A stretch of DNA of 64,000 nucleotides from Senimuribacter intestinalis. GTDB lineage: Bacteria > Bacillota > Clostridia > Peptostreptococcales > Anaerovoracaceae. The position numbers and the translations under genes are program-made. The notes beneath the pieces are model-generated. The model worked only from the letters and a program-made list of their open reading frames with translations, searched no databases and was not told the origin of the DNA. This document shows, in pieces, positions 1 to 8,076 of this stretch (its first letter is position 1; every line of letters starts with the position of its first letter). The stretch lies in assembly GCA_943192975.1 (NCBI GenBank), contig CALPCJ010000013.1, positions 29,604 to 93,603 on the forward strand. Reading direction: 5' to 3'.

Positions 1-832
1 ACGAAATCATAGAATAGTCTTTTTCCGATGGCGAAGCATCATAGAAACTCAAAATCCGCTGAAGCTCCGCCTTATTCATGATACCCGGAAGCACTGTCAG
101 CACGCCAGGCTTATCCAGCGCGTACTGCAAGCATTGAATTTCCGTCATCGCCTTGCCAAAAGGAGAAGTTTTTTCCGAAAGCAGCTGCCCGGCAGAGAAT
201 ACTTTCATCACCGAAATCCCGACATCCTCTTTCTCGCAGCGTTTATAAAGTTCCATTCGCTCATCAGAGGCGCCGACCGCATACTCGCCGTGACAGTAGT
301 CATAGCCCGCATTGATGCTGAACATGAGCATATCCACAAGACCCGTATCAAGTCCCAGCGCCGCTACAGAAGGCGTATGGGAAGACATGCCGATATGACG
401 CACCACGCCCTGCTGCTTCAATGCTTCTATGTATGCCAGAACGCCGTTATCGAGGTATTTGTTCCACTCCTCTTCCGTATCCAAACAGTGAATAAAACCG
501 TAGTCAATATAATCTGTGTTCAGCTTAGAAAGCTGCCAGTCGATATTTTTCTTCACAGAATCCAGCGCTAAATTTTTCCCATAAACACCGGTGCTGAACT
601 CCGTGCCAAAGTGAATCTGATAGAATACATTCTTTCTGGCATCACCGAAAGCCTTGTCATAATAGTCAAAACAAGCGCTTTCTGCCGCCGCGAAGTCATA
701 AAAGTTAATACCTGCTTCATAAGCCATCTGCAGGGTCTCCACGCCCTCTTTTTCTGTCGCAGGGGTCAGATGCGCGCCCATTCCAATCTCACTTACTCTA
801 TCGCCTGTCCGGCGGTTTACACGATATTCCAT
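1..832 (-). CDS. aldo/keto reductase, 3' end cut by window edge
   Basis: Reads on the minus strand from ATG at 832 to beyond position 1, so 277 residues are visible and the C terminus is missing. The translation begins MEYRVNRRTGDRVSEIGMGA and continues with the aldo/keto-reductase pattern: an early YDFAAA segment (YDTA-like), an IDYGFIHC stretch (the LDYYLIHW-like position) and RHIGMSSHTPS, the usual 'GxSxH' strand. Family members are NAD(P)H-dependent TIM-barrel oxidoreductases, and the clostridial subgroup with this start often carries a C-terminal ferredoxin domain, which cannot be checked here. An AGGAGG site lies just upstream of the ATG. It is monocistronic behind its own promoter and separated from the next gene by a terminator. 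The substrate is unknown. Confidence 0.85.
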   Translation of the reverse strand, partial: MEYRVNRRTGDRVSEIGMGAHLTPATEKEGVETLQMAYEAGINFYDFAAAESACFDYYDKAFGDARKNVFYQIHFGTEFSTGVYGKNLALDSVKKNIDWQLSKLNTDYIDYGFIHCLDTEEEWNKYLDNGVLAYIEALKQQGVVRHIGMSSHTPSVAALGLDTGLVDMLMFSINAGYDYCHGEYAVGASDERMELYKRCEKEDVGISVMKVFSAGQLLSEKTSPFGKAMTEIQCLQYALDKPGVLTVLPGIMNKAELQRILSFYDASPSEKDYSMIS

Positions 833-878
833 AACAACCTCCTGTCGGTTTCATTCCAGTTCAAACTTAACTGTTCTC

Positions 879-907
879 AGTATAACACACCTCGCCAGTC
901 ATGTCTA
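879..907 (-). promoter_or_regulatory. sigma-A promoter of the aldo/keto reductase gene
   Basis: On the minus strand, TAGACA (902-907) and TATACT (879-884) are separated by exactly 17 bp. The start codon at 832 lies about 40 nt from the expected transcription start. Confidence 0.6.
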
Positions 908-962
908 ATACTTATGCAGTATGTCAATTCATAATCAAAACGTATGGAGATTATCACAGGCA

Positions 963-1005
963 CAAAAATTCGGCTAAAATGCATCTAACTTTTATTTTAG
1001 CCGAA
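963..1005 (-). terminator. rho-independent terminator after the phospholipase-like gene
   Basis: Perfect 12-bp inverted repeat (969-980 with 994-1005, arms TTCGGCTAAAAT) with a 13-nt loop. It is followed on the minus strand by TTTTT. It sits 17 bp past the stop of the 1023-1814 gene. Confidence 0.85.
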
Positions 1006-1022
1006 ACCTTCTACCTCATACC

Positions 1023-1814
1023 TTATTCAAAATTCCTGTCAAACCGCTTCGCAAGTCTTTCTCCCGTCCGCAAACTTGCGTCGTAACTTTCTATCATAGC
1101 AGCAGTCAGAGGTACTGCCTCTTCAAAGAGTTCCCGAAGTTGCCGATTTGTCTCCTCACAAGCCGGATTATCCTTCCTCTGGTTCATCAGACCTTTCAAC
1201 TGCCCGTAATGGCCCGAAATCTTCATTGCGCCATTGATGATGCCCTGCTTCAAAATCCCCGGCGCCGTGAGCAGTCTCTTTACTTTCTGCAAATCTGCCA
1301 GCGAATCCGCCACAATTTTCTCGCTAATACCATCATAAAAAGGCGCTATGGATGCGGCAGTTTCGCCATCGCGCGGCACCAGTTCAGCCGCCGAAAATGC
1401 TGCCGGCTTTTTACCGTCCTCTCGAAGCAGAAATTTTTCAAATTCCTCTTCAATTTCAAGATGCTCAACGCCTGTCTCAAGGACCATGGAGTTGACATAG
1501 CTATGACATTGACTATCCAGCATAAAATGACAGATAAAACCCAGCAAGTAGGCATATTCTCTGCTGTCTACACCCCTTCTCTCCACAACAGAAAGGCCGT
1601 GTTCAAAGAACGGCAGCACAGACCGTTTATGAAGCTGATGTCCATAGGTTACAACTCTGTTCTTCCTGTAAGGCTTATAGAAGAAAAACAGATCCGGTCC
1701 CTGCAGCCCAATATCAAACTGTACCCTGTATTTCTCTGCAACTTCCCGCAAATCCTCCCTCAAACAGATGAGAACTTCTTTCCCAAAGCGGTGATGCGCA
1801 TAAAATCCCGGCAT
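1023..1814 (-). CDS. zinc-dependent phospholipase C family protein
   Basis: 263 residues starting MPGFYAHHRFGKEV. The spaced histidines and acids (HHRFG near the N terminus, FDIGLQGPDLFFFY, GHQLHKRSVLPFFEHG, YLLGFICHFMLDSQCHSYVN) are the layout of the prokaryotic zinc-dependent phospholipase C fold (PF00882), where His/Asp residues bind zinc. No signal peptide is visible, which fits the cytosolic uncharacterised Bacillota members rather than secreted toxins. The substrate is not established for this subgroup. A GGGGGA ribosome site precedes the ATG. The ABC-F gene lies 26 bp upstream in the same direction, so co-transcription is likely, and a strong terminator closes the unit. Confidence 0.75.
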   Translation of the reverse strand: MPGFYAHHRFGKEVLICLREDLREVAEKYRVQFDIGLQGPDLFFFYKPYRKNRVVTYGHQLHKRSVLPFFEHGLSVVERRGVDSREYAYLLGFICHFMLDSQCHSYVNSMVLETGVEHLEIEEEFEKFLLREDGKKPAAFSAAELVPRDGETAASIAPFYDGISEKIVADSLADLQKVKRLLTAPGILKQGIINGAMKISGHYGQLKGLMNQRKDNPACEETNRQLRELFEEAVPLTAAMIESYDASLRTGERLAKRFDRNFE

Positions 1815-1840
1815 AATCTCTGATCCCCCAATCTGAAACC

Positions 1841-3427
1841 TTAGTTTTCTTCTATATATTCATCGTAGGTGCACAGTCTGTCAACCAGCGTGCCGTCCTT
1901 GCGAATTTCCATAATTCTATTGGCAATGGTCTGAATAAATTCATGGTCATGGGATGCAAAGAGCACATTCCCTTTGAAATTTTTCAGACCGTCATTGACC
2001 GCCGTGATAGATTCCAAATCCAAATGGTTGGTCGGCTGATCCAAAACCAGCACGTTAGAGCCAAACAGCATCATGCGTGAAAGCATACAGCGCACCTTTT
2101 CACCTCCGGAAAGAACCTGTACTTCCTTATAGACATCGTCCCCTGAGAAAAGCATCCTGCCCAAAAAGCTTCGCATAAAGGTCTCTGTAGTCTCGCTGGT
2201 GTACTGGCTGAGCCACTCCACCAGATTCAAGCTACAACCGTTAAAAAATTCCGAATTGTCCATCGGGAAATAGGAGTTAGTGATGGTAACGCCCCATTTG
2301 TAGGAACCCTCATCTGGCTCCATTTCACCCATGATGATTTTAAATAGAGTCGTATTTGCAATTTCATTTTCTCCAACGAAAGCGATTTTATCCCCTTTGT
2401 TTACGCGGAAAGAAATGTTGTCCAGCACTTTAACTCCGTCGATAGTCTTGGAAATTCCTTCTACAATAAGAATATCCTTGCCCGGCTCTCTATCCATGTT
2501 AAAGCCTACGAACGGATACCGTCTTGAGGACGCCGGCATCTCTTCTACCGTCAGTTTATCGAGCAGCTTACGACGGCTGGTCGCCTGCTTAGATTTGGAT
2601 TTGTTGGCAGAAAATCGCTGGATAAACGCCTGCAGTTCCTTAATCTTTTCTTCGTTTCTGCGGTTCTGATCCTTCACCATCTTCTGTACCAGCTGGCTGG
2701 ACTCATACCAGAACTCGTAGTTACCCACATACATCTTAATTTTACCATAATCTACGTCCACAATGTTTGTGCAAACTGTGTTGAGGAAGTGACGATCGTG
2801 GGAAACTACGATGACCGTGCCGTCATAATCCATGAGGAAATCTTCCAGCCAGTTGATGGCTTTTACATCCAGATGGTTGGTCGGCTCGTCCAAAAGGATA
2901 ATGCCTGGATTGCCAAAGAGGGCCTGCGCCAACAGCACCTTCACTTTTTCCTTACCGGAAAGGGCGCTCATCTGGCTATAGAGAATATCGTTGGAAAGTC
3001 CCAGTCCCTGCAGCAGCCTGCTCACATCGGACTCTGCCTCCCAGCCGTCCATCTCCGCAAACTCTGCCTCAAGCTCCGCCGCCTTGATGCCGTCCTCATC
3101 ACTGAAATCTTCCTTCATATAGATGGCGTCTTTCTCCTGCATAACCTCGTAAAGTCTGGCATTGCCCATGATAACAGTATCCAGTACCGTATACGCGTCA
3201 TAAGCGAAGTGGTCCTGCTTCAAAACCGACATCCGAATGCCCGGCTTGACGGAAACATGCCCTGTAGTCGGTTCCAAATCTCCGGACAAAATCCGAAGGA
3301 ATGTGGACTTTCCTGCGCCGTTGGCGCCGATAATGCCGTAGCAGTTGCCCGGCGTGAATTTCAAATCTACATCTTTAAACAGCGGCTGCCCGCTGAAGTT
3401 TAAACTTACATTTACTACATCAATCAC
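1841..3427 (-). CDS. ABC-F family ATPase (YkpA/YbiT type) with degenerate second site
   Basis: 528 residues, two tandem ABC domains and no membrane segments: the ABC-F class, ribosome-associated translation or antibiotic-protection factors. NBD1 is intact, with Walker A GANGAGKST, signature LSGKEK and Walker B ILLDEPTNHLD. NBD2 is altered: its Walker A reads GENEIANTT, so the invariant lysine is Asn (codon AAT, checked), and Walker B reads LVLDQPTNHLD with Gln for the catalytic Glu (codon CAG). The signature LSGGEK remains. The start is GTG, eight bases after AAGGAG. Closest in pattern to the YkpA/YbiT subgroup; not assignable to a resistance subtype. Confidence 0.85.
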   Translation of the reverse strand: MIDVVNVSLNFSGQPLFKDVDLKFTPGNCYGIIGANGAGKSTFLRILSGDLEPTTGHVSVKPGIRMSVLKQDHFAYDAYTVLDTVIMGNARLYEVMQEKDAIYMKEDFSDEDGIKAAELEAEFAEMDGWEAESDVSRLLQGLGLSNDILYSQMSALSGKEKVKVLLAQALFGNPGIILLDEPTNHLDVKAINWLEDFLMDYDGTVIVVSHDRHFLNTVCTNIVDVDYGKIKMYVGNYEFWYESSQLVQKMVKDQNRRNEEKIKELQAFIQRFSANKSKSKQATSRRKLLDKLTVEEMPASSRRYPFVGFNMDREPGKDILIVEGISKTIDGVKVLDNISFRVNKGDKIAFVGENEIANTTLFKIIMGEMEPDEGSYKWGVTITNSYFPMDNSEFFNGCSLNLVEWLSQYTSETTETFMRSFLGRMLFSGDDVYKEVQVLSGGEKVRCMLSRMMLFGSNVLVLDQPTNHLDLESITAVNDGLKNFKGNVLFASHDHEFIQTIANRIMEIRKDGTLVDRLCTYDEYIEEN

Positions 3428-3467
3428 AATTCCTGCTCCTTTATGATATTTTTTGTCTTGAACTGAT

Positions 3468-3496
3468 ATTATAACATATATTTAAAAATATAGCAA
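3468..3496 (-). promoter_or_regulatory. sigma-A promoter of the ABC-F / phospholipase-like unit
   Basis: Minus-strand TTGCTA (3491-3496), 17-bp spacer, perfect TATAAT (3468-3473), about 35 nt upstream of the GTG start at 3427. Confidence 0.75.
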
Positions 3497-3625
3497 AACC
3501 AACCGCTGCCGCTGCACCTGTTCCCTACACACAAACTCGCGCAGTGCTGCAATTCTCTAGCTATGATTAAATTCCGTGCCCAGGGGGTATATTAATAAAA
3601 ACAAATCAATCAGGAGGAAATTTGC

Positions 3626-4003
3626 ATGGTAAAATTATTTAAATGCGCCCATTGCGGTAATATTGTAGAAATGGTGGAAGACAAAGGTGTAAAACCCGCC
3701 TGCTGCGGTGAAGCGATGCAGCTGATGAATCCAAACACTACAGACGCAGCGCAGGAAAAACATGTGCCCGTTGTTACTATCGACGGAAATAAAGTTACTG
3801 TCTGTGTCAGCAGCACCGAACATCCGATGATGGAAGAGCATCACATCGCCTTCATCATCTTGGAGACAAATCAGGGCGTACAGAGAAAATATCTGGATAA
3901 AACCGGAAAACCCACTGCGCAGTTTGTTCTCTGTGAAGGCGAAAAAGCAATCGCAGCCTATGAATACTGTAATCTCCACGGATTTTGGAAAGCGGAAATC
4001 TAA
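3626..4003 (+). CDS. dfx: desulfoferrodoxin (superoxide reductase)
   Basis: 125 residues, the usual length of two-iron superoxide reductases, which reduce superoxide to peroxide in anaerobes. The N-terminal desulforedoxin domain shows C7-x2-C10 and C26-C27 (centre I). The catalytic centre II ligands are all present: E44-K45-H46, H66, H72, C115 and H118 in CNLHGFWK. The ATG is preceded by AGGAGG at good spacing. Monocistronic on the plus strand between two minus-strand units, and closed by a bidirectional terminator. A convincing -35/-10 pair was not found upstream. Implies an oxygen-sensitive lifestyle. Confidence 0.95.
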   Translation: MVKLFKCAHCGNIVEMVEDKGVKPACCGEAMQLMNPNTTDAAQEKHVPVVTIDGNKVTVCVSSTEHPMMEEHHIAFIILETNQGVQRKYLDKTGKPTAQFVLCEGEKAIAAYEYCNLHGFWKAEI

Positions 4004-4014
4004 AGAAAATATGC

Positions 4015-4056
4015 AAAAAGTCGGACCAGCAAACCTAATTGCCTGTCCGGCTTTTT
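4015..4056. terminator. bidirectional terminator between dfx and the ABC exporter
   Basis: Arms AAAAAGTCGGAC (4015-4026) and GTCCGGCTTTTT (4045-4056) pair over 12 positions with one mismatch and an 18-nt loop. A/T runs on both sides serve both convergent genes. Confidence 0.85.
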
Positions 4057-4066
4057 CTATGTTGCT

Positions 4067-5989
4067 TCAGCACTCTTCCTGCCCCGACGCGTAAGTTTCT
4101 CCATCCGCCATCTGTCTGCGGCTATACTGCAACATATACAGCTGGTAATATCTCCCCTGCTTTGCAAGCAGCTGTTGATGGTTGCCCTCTTCTGCAATTT
4201 CGCCATGAGAAAGCAAAATGATGTGATCCGCATGCTGTATCGTAGAAAGACGATGTGCTACAATGAGCATGGTGCCAATATTTCGCATCCTCTCTAGAGA
4301 ATCCTGAATCAGAAGTTCCGTTTCCGTGTCAATATTGGCCGTTGCTTCATCGAGAATCATCACAGAAGGTCGGTGCAGCACCGTTCTGGCAAAGGACAAA
4401 AGCTGCCGCTGCCCAGCGGAAAAGTTATTCCCCCTTTCCCTGACCTCCTGATCCAAACCATGCTCCAGCTTACTGATAAAACTGTCCGCGTTGACATAGC
4501 GGCACGCCTGCCAGACCTCTTCATCGGTAAAATCACCCCGTAGCGTCAGGTTACTGCGCACCGTGCCGGAAAACAGGAATACATCCTGCAGCATCTGCCC
4601 GAAGTGGCGGCGCAGCGAAGCAATCTTGATTTTTCTGATTTCGATTCCATCAATCAGAATCTGCCCTTCCTGAATATCGTAATTCCTACAAATCAGAGAC
4701 AGGATGGTCGACTTGCCGGAGCCTGTCGCGCCAACAAAGGCTGCGGTCTGACCCGGATACACATGAAAGGACACACCTTTCAGCACCCACTGACCAGGAT
4801 TGTAGCAAAACCAAACATCACGAAATTCGATCTCGCCGCGCAGAGTCTCTAGCTCAATCAGCTGCTCCTCTTCTTCCACGTCCACAATTTCCGGCGCCAT
4901 GTCCATGATAGTGAAAATTTTCTCCGCGGCGGCAAAGGATCGCTGCAGCATATCAAACTGCTCCGCCAAAGTCTGAATTGGATTAAAAAAACGTGAAATA
5001 TACATATAGAATGTGACAACTACGCCGCTGGTCACCGTCTGTCCAAACAGCTGAAGATCATCAATGTAGCCCCTGCCACCCAGATAAAACAGGCACATCA
5101 CCGAAGATACATAAAGCATGTATACCATCGGACGAAAAATCCCGAAAACGAAAATTCTGTCCTTTTTTGCCTTCCGTAACGTCTGGCTTTTTGCCCGAAA
5201 TTCCTCCATCTTGCGTTCTTCCTGATTGAATACCTGCGTAATCTTCATGCCGGACAGATTTTCTGAAAGGTAGGTATTCACATCCGTCGTCGCGTTATTA
5301 ACCCTGCGGTGCACTTTACGGGAAAAATGCCGAAAGAGTACTGTAAACAGCACCACAAAAGGCACAAAGCACAACACCATCAGGGTCAGCTCGTAGTTGA
5401 GCAGTAGCATGGCAAACAGCACGCCGAAGATGACTACCATGTTTTTAATCAGCGTCACTAAAATATTGGTAAACATATAGGAAATTGCATTGGTGTCATT
5501 GGTCACCCTGGTAACCAGCTTACCTACAGGAATCGCCGAAAGCTGTCCATGAGAAAGCCCCTCTATATGGATGAAAACATCCTCTCGCAGCGCAGAAAGA
5601 ATTTTCTGCCCCGTGCGCTGTAAAATCATGGACTGTCCGTAGGTACAGATCATACTGACAATCAAAATTCCTGCGTAAAATCCCACCATCGTCCAAAGAT
5701 AAGACAGGGCGAACGAACCCTTTACCGTCTCTTCGATATAGCCAATTAAAAGAGGTGAAGTCAAATCATACGCAATCGAAAATAACAAAAGTATAAGTAC
5801 CTTCAAAAATTCTTTCCGGTAAGGTCTGGCATAGGTCATCAGCCTTTTGATCAGTTCTCCATCTTTCATATGGCGGTCCAAATCCGGCGCTTCTTTTTTA
5901 TTTTTTTCTACCAGATAGGTCAGTACAAAAATCAGCGTAAAGACACCGATGATTGCACCCACAATCAGAATCGGGAGATAGCTACGCAT
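4067..5989 (-). CDS. ABC exporter half-transporter, consensus-site subunit of a heterodimer
   Basis: 640 residues from ATG at 5989. A first hydrophobic segment (residues about 4-25), then a six-helix exporter domain, then an ATPase domain with Walker A GATGSGKST, signature FSAGQRQ and Walker B MILDEATANID, including the catalytic Glu. A longer reading frame upstream is less likely: AGAGGAG lies eight bases before this ATG, and this ATG overlaps the partner's TAG stop (ATGCGTAG), the arrangement expected for translationally coupled subunits. The pairing with the next gene matches the BmrC/BmrD or YheI/YheH heterodimeric multidrug exporters. Substrate unknown. Confidence 0.9.
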   Translation of the reverse strand: MRSYLPILIVGAIIGVFTLIFVLTYLVEKNKKEAPDLDRHMKDGELIKRLMTYARPYRKEFLKVLILLLFSIAYDLTSPLLIGYIEETVKGSFALSYLWTMVGFYAGILIVSMICTYGQSMILQRTGQKILSALREDVFIHIEGLSHGQLSAIPVGKLVTRVTNDTNAISYMFTNILVTLIKNMVVIFGVLFAMLLLNYELTLMVLCFVPFVVLFTVLFRHFSRKVHRRVNNATTDVNTYLSENLSGMKITQVFNQEERKMEEFRAKSQTLRKAKKDRIFVFGIFRPMVYMLYVSSVMCLFYLGGRGYIDDLQLFGQTVTSGVVVTFYMYISRFFNPIQTLAEQFDMLQRSFAAAEKIFTIMDMAPEIVDVEEEEQLIELETLRGEIEFRDVWFCYNPGQWVLKGVSFHVYPGQTAAFVGATGSGKSTILSLICRNYDIQEGQILIDGIEIRKIKIASLRRHFGQMLQDVFLFSGTVRSNLTLRGDFTDEEVWQACRYVNADSFISKLEHGLDQEVRERGNNFSAGQRQLLSFARTVLHRPSVMILDEATANIDTETELLIQDSLERMRNIGTMLIVAHRLSTIQHADHIILLSHGEIAEEGNHQQLLAKQGRYYQLYMLQYSRRQMADGETYASGQEEC

Positions 5990-7769
5990 TCGCCTCATCT
6001 CCTCTCTCTTCCAGTTTCTGTAGCTCCACCATCTTGCGGTACGGCAGGCAGCTGTCATAAAGCTGCGCATGGCTTCCTTCCGCCACCAGGCGCCCGTTTT
6101 CCAAGAACAAAATACGGTCCATCTGCTCGATGGTGGAAATACGGTGCGCGATTAGAAGCGTCGTTTTTCCCTTCCGCACCGAACGCAAATTCTGCAAAAT
6201 CATTCTTTCCGTCTTGGTGTCCACCGCTGAAACCGAATCATCCAAAATCAATATCGGCGCATCCTTCATCAAAGCGCGCGCGATTGAAATTCTCTGTTTC
6301 TGACCTCCGGACACCGTCACGCCTCTTTCGCCCAGCACCGTATCGTAGCCAGCGGTAAAGCCGCAGACATCCTCATCAATGTCCGCCATTCTCGCCGCGG
6401 TCTGTATGCGATCCATTCCTGACACGTCTCCATCCATTCCAAAGGCGATATTTCGCGCAATCGTATCCGAAAAGAGAAAATTATCCTGCGGCACATAGGC
6501 AAACGCCTCCCGCACGGAAGCAATCGTCAGGTCGTTGATTTCCTTTCCATCCAGAAAAATCATGCCGTCATTCACGTTATAGGTTCGTAGCAGCAGATCG
6601 ACGAAAGTCGTTTTTCCCGCGCCAGTCTTTCCTACAATGCCCACCTGCTCCCCAGCTTTAATCGTGCAGGTAATATCAGACAGAGCTTCCCGCTTTTCGC
6701 CAGGATAGTGAAAACAGAGACTCTCAAAACGAATTTCGCCTCTGACATCCTCCAGGACAGACGCACCGGGGCGATCCGTTACGGTCGGCTCCGCATCCAG
6801 AAGTTCTCCGATTCGGTTCAGAGAAGCCTTGCCCCGAGAGGTCATGTCGATCAGTTCGGAAACCGCCATAATCGGCCATACTACAGCATTAAAATATCCG
6901 ATAAACTCTACCAGTTCCCCTGCGTTAAAGACGCCCCGGTAGACAAGATAACCACCATATCCCAGGATGATGCAAATCACACTTTCCACAAACATGGTAA
7001 CCAGGATGCGCAGAAGTACCGAGGCCTTCGTATGATCGATATTGGCGTTTTCGTTCTCTACATTCAAATTCTGAAACGCCAGCAGTTCCCTTGCTTCCTT
7101 TACAAAGGCTTTGATGACAGCAATGCCCGAAAAGCTTTCCTGCGAGAAATCTGAAAGCTTGGAAAAAGCCTCCTGTCTGATGTCCCATTTCACCATCATA
7201 TAACGGCCTACAACCGTAGCGCTGGCAAGCAGAAGCGCCATAGGAATCAGAGAAAGCAGCGTCAGCACCGCGTCCATCTTCCACATCTTGGCGATTGCCA
7301 AAACGCCGAGAAAAAGCGTGTCCAAAAACATCATAATGCCCCAGCCGAAACACTCCTGTACTGTATCCAAATCATTGGTAAATAAACTCATTAAATTGCC
7401 GACTTTATTGTGCTGGTAATACGCCAGGCTTAGCCGTCGGCAGTTGTCAAACATATCCTCCCGGAGCCCTGCTTCCACACGGACTGCCGCCCCGAAAAAC
7501 ATCACCCGCCACAAAAAACGGCCGAAAACGATGGCAAGAATAATCCCAGTCATCGGCATGCAGATTCTATCCAGTAAAAAGTCCATATCAAAAGATACTG
7601 TCGTTCCGTCAACCTCGACAAAGCCCTGATTCATACCATTTATTACCATCTGATATAAATTAGGAATCGCCAGCTGCAGGCAGTCTACCAAAAGCAGTGC
7701 GGCCATGCCGAAGAAAAGCATCGGTGCGTACCGAAAATAATATGGATTGATATGACGTCCAAAAATCAA
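5982..7769 (-). CDS. ABC exporter half-transporter, degenerate-site subunit of a heterodimer
   Basis: 595 residues. I place the start at TTG 7769 (AAGGAG eight bases upstream), because a perfect sigma-A promoter at 7804-7832 would lie inside any longer version. Six-helix membrane domain, then an ATPase domain with Walker A GKTGAGKTT, signature VSGGQKQR and Walker B LILDDSVSAVD, where Asp replaces the catalytic Glu. One degenerate and one consensus site is the hallmark of heterodimeric exporters such as BmrCD and EfrAB. First gene of a two-gene operon, whose promoter carries a GAAC-N4-GTTC dyad. Confidence 0.9.
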   Translation of the reverse strand: MIFGRHINPYYFRYAPMLFFGMAALLLVDCLQLAIPNLYQMVINGMNQGFVEVDGTTVSFDMDFLLDRICMPMTGIILAIVFGRFLWRVMFFGAAVRVEAGLREDMFDNCRRLSLAYYQHNKVGNLMSLFTNDLDTVQECFGWGIMMFLDTLFLGVLAIAKMWKMDAVLTLLSLIPMALLLASATVVGRYMMVKWDIRQEAFSKLSDFSQESFSGIAVIKAFVKEARELLAFQNLNVENENANIDHTKASVLLRILVTMFVESVICIILGYGGYLVYRGVFNAGELVEFIGYFNAVVWPIMAVSELIDMTSRGKASLNRIGELLDAEPTVTDRPGASVLEDVRGEIRFESLCFHYPGEKREALSDITCTIKAGEQVGIVGKTGAGKTTFVDLLLRTYNVNDGMIFLDGKEINDLTIASVREAFAYVPQDNFLFSDTIARNIAFGMDGDVSGMDRIQTAARMADIDEDVCGFTAGYDTVLGERGVTVSGGQKQRISIARALMKDAPILILDDSVSAVDTKTERMILQNLRSVRKGKTTLLIAHRISTIEQMDRILFLENGRLVAEGSHAQLYDSCLPYRKMVELQKLEERGDEANA

Positions 7770-7803
7770 GGGATCACTCCTTCTTTCATTGTTATACCTT
7801 ATC

Positions 7804-7832
7804 ATTATAATGAACATTTGTTCTTTCGTCAA
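7804..7832 (-). promoter_or_regulatory. sigma-A promoter of the ABC exporter operon with LexA-like box
   Basis: Minus-strand TTGACG (7827-7832), 17-bp spacer, TATAAT (7804-7809). The spacer contains GAACAAATGTTC (7812-7823 on the other strand), which matches the GAAC-N4-GTTC core of the Gram-positive LexA/DinR operator. A repressor bound there would block RNA polymerase. The promoter match is direct; the LexA assignment is inference. Confidence 0.75.
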
Positions 7833-7836
7833 GCAA

Positions 7837-7870
7837 AAGAAAAACCCGCACGTAAAAATACTAGCGAGTT
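7837..7870 (-). terminator. terminator downstream of the choloylglycine hydrolase gene
   Basis: On the minus strand AACTCGC (7864-7870) pairs with GCGGGTT (7843-7849) with one G-T wobble. A TTTTTC run follows. It insulates the exporter promoter that starts immediately after. Confidence 0.6.
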
Positions 7871-8030
7871 TGATTGCCTTTACCGTTTTCGCTGCTCCAC
7901 TACTCCACCGGACATAGATCAGGCTGTGCATATTTTAGAAGATTTTTTGGAATTTCTGCACTGACAGACTGCCTACTTTGTGAACCCGGCTGTAGACCCA
8001 GTTGTGAACCTGCTGCCGTAAAGCGAAAGC

Positions 8031-8060
8031 AGCAAGCCGCGCCCAAGGGAGCGGCTTGCT
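8031..8060 (-). terminator. hairpin just after the choloylglycine hydrolase stop
   Basis: Perfect 10-bp arms AGCAAGCCGC (8031-8040) and GCGGCTTGCT (8051-8060), loop 10 nt, 16 bp past the stop codon. The following T content is weak, so it may protect the 3' end rather than terminate. Confidence 0.4.
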
Positions 8061-8076
8061 AGCAAACGCAAAATAT

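Noticed and set aside
5990..6070. 27-residue N-terminal extension of the ABC exporter gene at 4067
   Set aside because: It would overlap the partner gene's ATPase end by about 90 bp, while ATG 5989 has a good ribosome site and the coupled ATGCGTAG overlap.
7770..7931. 54-residue N-terminal extension of the ABC exporter gene at 5982
   Set aside because: A perfect sigma-A promoter lies inside the extension, so the transcript starts too late to encode it.
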